Shown piece after piece: positions 57,701 through 64,000 of a stretch of 64,000 bases of DNA (positions are counted from its first letter, which is position 1; every line of letters begins with the position of its first letter). The stretch is from Platycnemis pennipes (Eukaryota > Arthropoda > Insecta > Odonata > Platycnemididae): the NCBI GenBank assembly GCA_933228895.1, contig OW121853.1:73144645-73208644 (forward strand), given 5' to 3'. A program made the translations under genes and the position numbers. Below the pieces are notes generated by a model that did no database searches, had not been told where the DNA came from, and saw only the letters and a list, made by a program, of their open reading frames with translations.

Positions 57701-60700
57701 TCTCATCTTATCTCTCTGTATCGCGTAGGAATTTTCTGAATATGTTGATTGAATTTTAAATGGTTAAAATTCACTTTATAAGCATAATGATTTAATTCTT
57801 TTACGCATTTTGAATGATTCGTGCATTAAATGCACTATTAATAATTGCTTCTGAATGTACAATATTGCTACAACGCTTTAATAGTTTTTTTTTAATATCG
57901 TTAAATAGCTGTGAGGTAAAGCGGAAATATGCCTGCGAGATTTGTGCACCCGTCACCAAAGTTTTCTACCCACTTGCCACGTAAAATTAATTATTTTCGC
58001 GGTGGATAAAAATTGAAAAATTAGTACGAATAGATAAGGTGTACTTTGCTTGGGTTTCAAATTCTTGGGAATCATATTTTCATTCCTGCAACTCTTTAAA
58101 TTATATTATTTCAATTCAACGCTTAAAACGCGCTAGGTACTAGCGACAACTTGCGGCGGAGGAAGGAAACCGTACACTAAGGGTAGGCATTTCTTTGTTG
58201 ACATTCCTAGCCTGTATATTAATCCGTGCTTGGAAGCAATTCCACATAGGACGAAAGAAGCACGAAGAATGGAAGATTGGGGCAGAGTAACTGACCAACT
58301 ATTCACGACAAAGACACCTCTACTTAGCTCATAAAGCATGGAGTTAGAAAAAAATTAAGGAGGACTTAATGACCGCTGCATCGAGAATGGCTCTCATTTG
58401 GACAGAGACGTGGATAATCGGAAAGGCTGATCAGGCAAATAGACATTCCTTCAAGATCTGGTAGTTCGTGGGGTTCTGGACACAAAGTAGAGGGGGGGAA
58501 ATGTAAAAGTACATGTAAAAGGGGGGTGGGGGAATGCAATCATTTACAAGGAATAATAGTCTTCACGATTTTGGGGAGGACGGAAAGAACCAGTTGCTTT
58601 GAACACACCTTGGGATATAATGGGTTGGCACAGAAAATATGTCCGAAATAATAAAAACTAAGACCTTCAAATACACTGTGGGATTAAGGAAAGAGGTGTC
58701 AGGATGTAACTGGGCCAAAAATGAACAGAGAAAAATGAATCGTAGGCGTAAAGCATTCCCGCGAATGAATTTAATCCTGATAATAAATGATGACAAAATA
58801 TAATGCTTCACATTTTGTGCATTCTCCTGGAGACATGCCTGTCATCTATATACTGTGGGATTGAGAATTATCCACATTTTCGGATATGAAAATCAAATAA
58901 ACCTTTAATTATTCCATATGTTACTAGTCGTAATGCGTGATTATTTCCGCGAGGAGGTGTTACGCTCCACAATAAGATGGAGCTGATAGAAATCAGCAAA
59001 AAAACGTTGGTACACCCAGTATTAATAAGGCATTTTGATTATTTTTCTCCCAATACAACTACATGTATATATATTGGCATTTATGATATAAGTAAATCAA
59101 GACCCCCCCTCCCCAAATGAGCCACATATTCCTGGTCAGTTACTCGGATTCCAAGATAGCAATACTCTTTCACATCTTCTTGCTATTTATTCCCGCAGTG
59201 ATATGCCCTTCTACCTTGCGATCTAGACCTTCCCTTCCTATCCTTATACCTTTCCTCCCGGTCTGAAGCGCCTATTTGTGCGGAAACAGTCTTGAAAAGA
59301 CCCATGATTTTCATATTGTAGTGACGTATGGTTATCATGTTTTATGTCTATTTTTTCAGGATGGAGAAATATCGGAAGGCCATGAATATGGTGAAGAATG
59401 CCCCAGGATATGATTCACGAAAAGGAATGTAAGGAAACTTTTCATATATGCTCTTAGTTGCTGTAGTTACTAAGTTGCTCTTGGCAAAAACAATTTAGGC
59501 AACAGATTGAATTATAAGTGAATGACGTATCATTTCTTAACAACCGATGATCAGGTCAAATGTGTCGGTCTCATTTTGATGTTTTTGAGGTTTTCGTATA
59601 ACAATCCCCTAAACTTTCCTGTAAATACCGACAGAATTTTTATTTCTTAAATAAAAAGTTAGTGATCTTTGACAGGTACATTTAGCAGTACAATTTTGAG
59701 TGCAGCACGAAGGCCATTGTTTCAATTTAAGGACTATGAGAAGACGGATTTTTTTCTTTGCAGATTGGATGGAAAATTCAATCGTTATCTTCTTGGCATA
59801 TTGTTACCTTAATTAAATTTTAGGTGCCCCAACAACTGATATCATCTTTCCACTGCACTTCATACACATTTCATGCTGCACTTAATCCTGAAACTAATAC
59901 AAAAGCCTTTACAAATTCGAGTTCGAAATTCTATTAACTAATTTCTGTAATAAAAAACTTGGTAGAATTTCACTGGAGGAAAGTGTTAGCATCAAACATC
60001 CCTTCTTAATATGATGTCTGATTTTTTGAGCCGGTGGATAACTAGAGAAGATTTCTTTCACACTATTCGCGGGAAAGCTCCAGGGTGTATTCTGTGAAGT
60101 GTTATCCCTACAATAAATTTAAAGGTGATTCAGGATAGGAGTAATGAACTTATTACTAAATAAAATAATAATAAAATAATAATAATAAAATTACTAAATA
60201 ATACTTATTACTAAAATGAGAACTTATTACTATATAAATATCAGACTCAATGGAAGCCTTGATTTACTTTGACAAAATAGTCAATACACATGCGTAGTTG
60301 TACTGGTAACAAATAATCTAGTTGCATTATTTCTTACCACCACAACACCTCGATCCCCATTCTCACACGTATTCATGTTAATAAGGTACTATATCTACAT
60401 CTACGCGATACCTTCTAAGCCACCACGAGGGTGTGTGGATTCACCTTAAAATGGGGGGAAACTAATGTGCAACAGTATCATAATACTAAAATAGGTTCTA
60501 GAAGTGAATTTTTGGTGATGTTCACCCCCTGTCACACACCCTCACGGTGGCTCGCAGGATATTACGTAGACGAATAAGAAAGTAATGCCTCAAATTCTGG
60601 GGGATGACTGTATAATCTCCTTGCCCACATGCATAAAAGTTGTTGCATTGCTGTTACCATCATGTTTCAGGTCAACTTCAGTGGAGGCATTTGGGAGAAC

Positions 60701-61976
60701 ATCCAACGCAGTGGCGACAAACAGCTATGGCGAAGAATCGCACATCCACCTGAACAATGCGGTGGAGTTACTTAAGCAGTACGACATCGTTGAAAGGGAG
60801 AGGGCAGTGAGACTGGCCGAGAAGGAGATGGTGGAAAAGTCGCGCGCTGACATGGAGAGGTGGATGGTCCGCTTGGACCAGAGGAGAGCAGATGATAGAG
60901 AAGAGAGGATGTGGCGGTATGAGAGGGAACAGAGGGAGAGGGAGAGGAGGGAGATAGTGGCGATGGAGTGGGAGGAAAAGAGGAGGAAGGAAATGGCGGA
61001 ACTCACCGCCAGCAGGGAAGCGGAGGCCAGTTTAAAGGAGGATTACCTCAGGAAGAGAGAGGTGAAACTGAATGAGGAGGCTGACAAGGCGAAGAAGGAA
61101 CTGGAGAAGAAGGCCGATAAGATACGCGATGAGCTGACGGAGAAGGAGCGGGAAATAAGGGAGAGAGAGAGTAAGAGACTGAATGAGCTCATGGAGAAGG
61201 AGAAGAGGGACATGGAAGAGGTGAGGAGGAAAGAAGAGCTACTGCTAGAGAGGGAAAAGAAGACGAAGGAGGATGAGGAGAAGAGCAAGAGAGAGATAGA
61301 GAAGCGGAAGGAGGAGGCGGAGAAGAGGATGGATGAGAGGGAGTTAAGGAACCGGGCAAGGGAGGAGGAGGCGAGGAGGAGGGCGGAGGAGGTGAGGGAA
61401 AAGAGGGAGGCGCTTAGGAGAAAGGAGGAGGAGAGCCAGAAGGAGAGGTGGGAGCAGGAGGAGGCGAAGAGGAGGGAGAAGGTGGCGGAGGAGGAAAAGT
61501 GGAGGATTGAGAGGCTGAAGGTGGAGGCGGAGGAGAGTAGGAGGCAGGACGAGGAGAGGAAGACGAGAGACGAGAAGGAGAGGGCGGCTCGCGAGAGGGA
61601 GGCGAACGAGGCGAGGGAGAGGAGGGAGGCGCAGCTGAAAGAGGAGCAGATGAGGGCGCGGGAGGAGGCGGACAAGAGGGAAGAGGCGATCAAGGAGAGG
61701 ATGAAGATGTGGAGGGAGGAGGCGGAGAGGGAGGAGAGGCGGCTGGCCCAGAGGAGGGAGAAGGAGGAGAAGGACATGATGAACCAGGCAAAGACGGCCA
61801 AAGAACTGCAGGAGGCCTACTTCAGGAACCAGGAGCGCTTGGACGAGTTGAGGAGGGAGAGGGAGAGGGAGATGTTTCGGATGAATGCCCAGAGGAGGGC
61901 AGAGTTGGACCAAAGGCAGTGCGAGTTGGAGATGAAGCGGAGGCAGATGGAAAATAATGGATGCACCATCCAGTGA
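45635..61976 (+). CDS. Cassette-exon coiled-coil gene, copy B (gene model, 5' end uncertain)
   Basis: Joins 45635-45718, 45800-45871, 46465-46560, 49114-49182, 53619-53687, 55813-55896, 59360-59428 and 60671-61976. Exon order, phases, GT-AG sites and sizes match gene A, with exon 2 one codon longer. The exon at 35921 may belong upstream. The intact frame in both copies despite intron decay suggests both are, or recently were, functional. Function unknown. Confidence 0.72.
45800..45871 (+). CDS. Gene B exon 2, basic cassette (72 nt)
   Basis: AEEYLGKAKKDVNTAPG then a Gly/Glu-rich end. One codon longer than gene A, still in frame. Confidence 0.68.
46465..46560 (+). CDS. Gene B exon 3, acidic cassette
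   Basis: Near-identical to gene A exon 3, with Pro for Gln before the last Arg and otherwise silent changes. Confidence 0.72.
46561..49113. other. Intron 3 of gene B
   Basis: It has the empty site (46580-46592) of the PLE found in copy A. 47660-48860 has no partner in A and includes a SINE copy. Confidence 0.5.
48240..48615 (-). repeat. tRNA-derived SINE
   Basis: - strand head at 48610-48530 with A-box-like TTGGTGTGGTGATTAGAG and box-B-like GGGTCCGAATCC, then a body to about 48240. Next to it, 48183-48230 forms a hairpin (AAAAGGTATTTTG with its complement). Confidence 0.55.
49114..49182 (+). CDS. Gene B exon 4, basic cassette
   Basis: ARMLKKELKTEKVATKHKEG. Same boundaries as gene A exon 4. 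Confidence 0.7.
50040..51066. mobile_element. CR1/Jockey-type relic with 5' inversion (copy B), with 3' tail
   Basis: Inverted RT part (50040-50415, - strand) joined to the + strand C-terminal part (50416-50830), 3' UTR and GTAGATGTGGATG tail at 51066. Same inversion junction as copy A (9165), so it predates the duplication. Confidence 0.72.
51080..51690 (-). pseudogene. Penelope-like RT fragment, first of two
   Basis: - strand, across frameshifts, includes LDVISLYTSLPHNEDLDSL and GRPIV..F..PTERIS. Almost identical to 52560-53190. Confidence 0.68.
51712..51935. repeat. Third copy of an intron 4 segment
   Basis: Matches 8105-8330 and 49360-49580 (TTGATAAGAAAATGAAGT and neighbours) and sits between PLE pieces. 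Confidence 0.65.
51936..52557 (+). pseudogene. Penelope-like RT relic (+ strand)
   Basis: Includes FYLLPKIHKPNN, GRPIVSSTNSPTERISALVD, SFIKDSYHFLDLL and, after a frameshift, YTSI.HNEDLESLRYYL. These are the PLE RT blocks, with the catalytic DD region lost downstream. It is a different lineage from the flanking - strand copies. Confidence 0.75.
52560..53190 (-). pseudogene. Penelope-like RT fragment, second copy
   Basis: The first 230 bp repeat 51100-51330 with almost no differences. The remainder matches 51330-51690 with more changes. Confidence 0.68.
53619..53687 (+). CDS. Gene B exon 5, basic cassette
   Basis: IPKLRSKLKTEKMTPTHRGG. The donor is gtaact rather than gtaaga. Confidence 0.68.
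53998..54327 (-). mobile_element. Full-length tRNA-derived SINE, 330 bp
   Basis: - strand: tRNA-like head with TGGTGTGGTGGCTAGAGTA and GGTTCGATTCCCGGCAGTGG, a body with GGATGGGACGTTAAGCC and a tail of CCAA repeats. Flanks ACATCGG (53991) and GCATCGG (54328) are a target-site duplication, and copy A has a single uninterrupted site (about 10981-10987). Confidence 0.85.
54590..55085 (-). mobile_element. R500 repeat (partner of 11253-11783)
   Basis: Same position and orientation as in copy A. The far end is shortened. Confidence 0.58.
55813..55896 (+). CDS. Gene B exon 6, acidic cassette
   Basis: NQEVLDDDSIEEIDRSSS. Two residue changes from gene A. Confidence 0.72.
56195..56625 (+). mobile_element. 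R500 repeat, partial
   Basis: Longer version of 12908-13205. It breaks off near AACTCGAGAAA. Confidence 0.55.
56626..58695. other. Extra 2.07 kb in copy B
   Basis: Absent from copy A, where flanking sequence joins near 13205-13220. No terminal repeats were recognised. It contains the ORF at 57234-57593. Confidence 0.5.
57234..57593 (+). other. 119-codon ORF, possible transposase C-terminus
   Basis: Hydrophobic middle (MLRQVEHFLISNIMF), then YFIKMRLRQQYKRINADF and a Lys/His-rich end. The basic terminal pattern recalls P-element/THAP-type transposase ends, but no catalytic motif is visible. Confidence 0.28.
59360..59428 (+). CDS. Gene B exon 7, basic cassette
   Basis: MEKYRKAMNMVKNAPGYDSR then KG. 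One R/K change from gene A. Confidence 0.72.
60390..60575. mobile_element. Two facing non-LTR 3' tails (copy B)
   Basis: Partner of 14813-15004, with an intact CACCCCCTGTCACACACCC in the + tail. Confidence 0.55.
60671..61976 (+). CDS. Gene B terminal exon: E/R/K-rich coiled coil with CaaX-like end
   Basis: Acceptor catgtttcag ends at 60670. 434 codons, the same length as gene A with no indel and roughly 25-30 substitutions counted by eye. Ends N-N-G-C-T-I-Q, so the CaaX-like tetrapeptide is conserved. The Met at 60585 and the upstream open frame are also present. Confidence 0.85.
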
Positions 61977-62011
61977 TCACTGTTCACACTCTTTCCTGTC
62001 CTCTTAAATAG

Positions 62012-62017
62012 AATAAA
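62012..62017 (+). promoter_or_regulatory. Polyadenylation signal, gene B
   Basis: AATAAA 36 bases after the stop, as in gene A. Confidence 0.6.
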
Positions 62018-63765
62018 AGTGGCTCAAGGTCAACAAAAAGGGGGAGTGAGATGAATTCGAAAATGGACTTAGGAATATGAAAGGGATTACCTATAACGCT
62101 ATAGTCTTTCATAAATGAAAACACTTTTGTACTCTAAAAAAGAGATTAATCGAGGCAAAGTATTTTTAGGCCTATATTTATACTATTCTACTCCGAATTT
62201 TCGCTAATGAGGATAAAAAGTAGGTGAATAATACAGTTTTTTCTTCGTATTTATTAACGTCAATAGTTTCATTTGTCTTTAAAAATATTGGGAAAAAAAT
62301 AGAAGAACATGGTATGCTTATTAAACTAACTTGAATTTAGCAGGGAACAAGGGGAAGAAATTCCTTTTTTATTGATTAATTTGCATCTAGTATATTACTG
62401 TGGCACAATGAATGAATACCACCATATATGTTATGTAAATTGTTAAAAATAACAACAAAAGTGACTTTTTTCGTATTAGAATTTATCAAATGAACATCAT
62501 ATCATACCCATTAGCTCTAATCTTGATAGCCATTTACAGATTAGAGACTATGCTTACGGTACGATAAATCGGCTTCAATAAGACTGACATTTCTTATGTG
62601 TTCATGAAACTTTTGAGTATTTGGAATTTCATTTTTATTAAGTCCTCCTCAATCGGTTATTGACAAACGCTAAAACAAAAGGTGGGGTCCAATTCTACTT
62701 TTCGAAATAGTTTAAATGGTTCATCAAAAAAAAATTGATAAGCGTAACCTGGCCAAATCGCCAAAACCTGGCGATTTGTGGAGTAAGAGTTTTTCCATAA
62801 ATACCAGATTATTCGAATAGTCATCTACATGCCAAATATGAAAGTATTAATTCACACTCCAAAATCAATTATTCTTTGTTGTGAAAATGAATCCTATTTG
62901 TTAGAGCCTATTCAAATTTTTAAGATTCCCGACAGATTTTTGGTATTAAGAGTAATTAGTTTATTTCTTGTTAATATTAATTTATATTTCCTTTAGGATA
63001 AGAATTTTATATGAGAAAAGACTTGGAAGAAGGGATGTTTTATTTTACAACGTGTATCATTGAGCAACTATTTAAAAGTTCCTTTTAATGTTAGGTGAAA
63101 ATTTAGGGTCTTTTAGAGTTTTTTAACAGTTTTCCAGGGTAATAACTTTGAAGCACAGATGTTTCAAAATGTGAATGGACTTGATATTTACTGAAAGAAA
63201 CCTTTATGTAAAGCCAGTGGCGGTTAATCTGATGCGCTCATAACAACATTCTCAAGATCTCAGTGTGATATCTTCGTCCCCATTAACTCTCACACCGGAG
63301 CTTTACTTGTAGAGACTGCTGCTACCTCGGGCGTATGTTCTTCAGCAAGCTTTGGGTTATTAGGTTGAGCGAGACGCTCATCCTTGACAATTATTCTTGT
63401 CTGTGTTCTCTCCCGCAGACTTGCTCACGATATATATTTTCCAGGGCTCTCTTTCACTCATGTGATCAAAAAAGTTTTGACTTTCCTTTTTATATACATA
63501 TGTGTAATCAGAGGAACTTGGAATATTTTTCAAATCACATCAAAACGATGTGCACCAAATGTATCAATATATGGAGGTTTTAAAAAATAAAAATATATAT
63601 TACGAATGTATAATAATTGATTATTTCATGTATTCATATGACTCTTCCATGCACTTTTCAGATTTTTAAATCTTGGGAGGGAGGAAGTAGGTAGCCGCGA
63701 AGACGGATTGAGATTCAAGCCTCCCCAAGGAGCCACTAACTTGAAATAATAACGCTTACTATCCG
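62018..63765. other. Duplicated 3' flank of gene B
   Basis: Aligns with 16452-18226. No exon was recognised. Confidence 0.55.
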
Positions 63766-64000
63766 GGTGTGATCTGTGATGTCAGAGGGTGATGACTCAG
63801 CCTGGACCCCGGTTGTTATCCAGGACTTTCCCTCGGGTGGCGAACGAAATAATCTCTTCCATGCGGCGCTGAGCCTAATTTCGTCCTCACGGTTGAAGTT
63901 CAATGGATGTTTTTTTTTCTTTTTCGACCGACTCCCGTATCATTCTTGGATAGTAGCGATGCTATTTGGCTATTTGTTTGGTAAATCAAAAGGTGAAAAG
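63766..64000 (-). mobile_element. Penelope-like 3' end, cut by window edge
   Basis: Matches 27869-28090 (- strand PLE C-terminus, with ttcctcgggtgg-type blocks in both). It abuts the end of copy B. Confidence 0.6.

Larger units (their letters stand above)
43350..63765. repeat. Segmental duplication, copy B
   Basis: Partner of copy A (279-18226). All eight exons of the gene, flanking introns and the 3' flank are present in the same order. It is about 2.5 kb longer because of insertions including a SINE (53998-54327), duplicated PLE segments (51080-53190) and 56626-58695. It lacks the PLE at 5303 and the R500 at 9602. Confidence 0.85.

Overview
This is AT-rich metazoan nuclear DNA, most likely arthropod. 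It has GT-AG introns with pyrimidine tracts, a dense litter of decayed transposons (Penelope-like elements, CR1/Jockey-type and RTE-type non-LTR relics, Transib, hAT and Tigger-like MITEs, tRNA-derived SINEs) and no bacterial-style gene packing. I cannot name the species.

The only well-supported host gene is present twice, in a tandem segmental duplication: copy A about 279-18226 and copy B about 43350-63765, with an offset of 41.2-45.6 kb that shifts at insertions. Each copy has seven small exons of 69-96 nt, all a multiple of three long and all joined in the same phase. They encode alternating acidic (S/D/E-rich) and basic (K-rich) modules. A 1.3-kb terminal exon follows, encoding a 434-residue E/R/K-rich helix or coiled coil that ends in a CaaX-like Cys-Thr-Ile-Gln. 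The open frame, splice sites and C-terminus are intact in both copies, while introns differ by many indels and insertions. One further exon of the same type lies at 35921-35998 and may be an upstream exon of gene B. No 5' end or promoter was found, and I do not recognise the family.

Layout: 1-4162 TE-rich upstream sequence (foldback element, TIR element, RTE relic, hAT MITE); 4163-16410 gene A; 16411-18226 duplicated 3' flank; 18227-43330 inter-copy region with a complete Transib-type element (20904-23607), a second Transib relic (40429-42328), PLE and non-LTR fragments, a Tigger-like MITE and a possible Ly6/Quiver-like exon (32166-32266); 43350-45443 duplicated TE block; 45444-61976 gene B with extra insertions; 61977-63765 3' flank; then a PLE end cut by the window edge.

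The most notable non-coding signal is a set of hammerhead-ribozyme-like motifs (CUGANGA, stem II, GAAA, short or palindromic stem III). They lie in the terminal regions of Penelope-like elements, several just downstream of GIY-YIG-type coding remnants and two as palindromic inverted pairs. Differences between the gene copies (a PLE only in A, a SINE only in B, both with target-site duplications) date insertions relative to the duplication.
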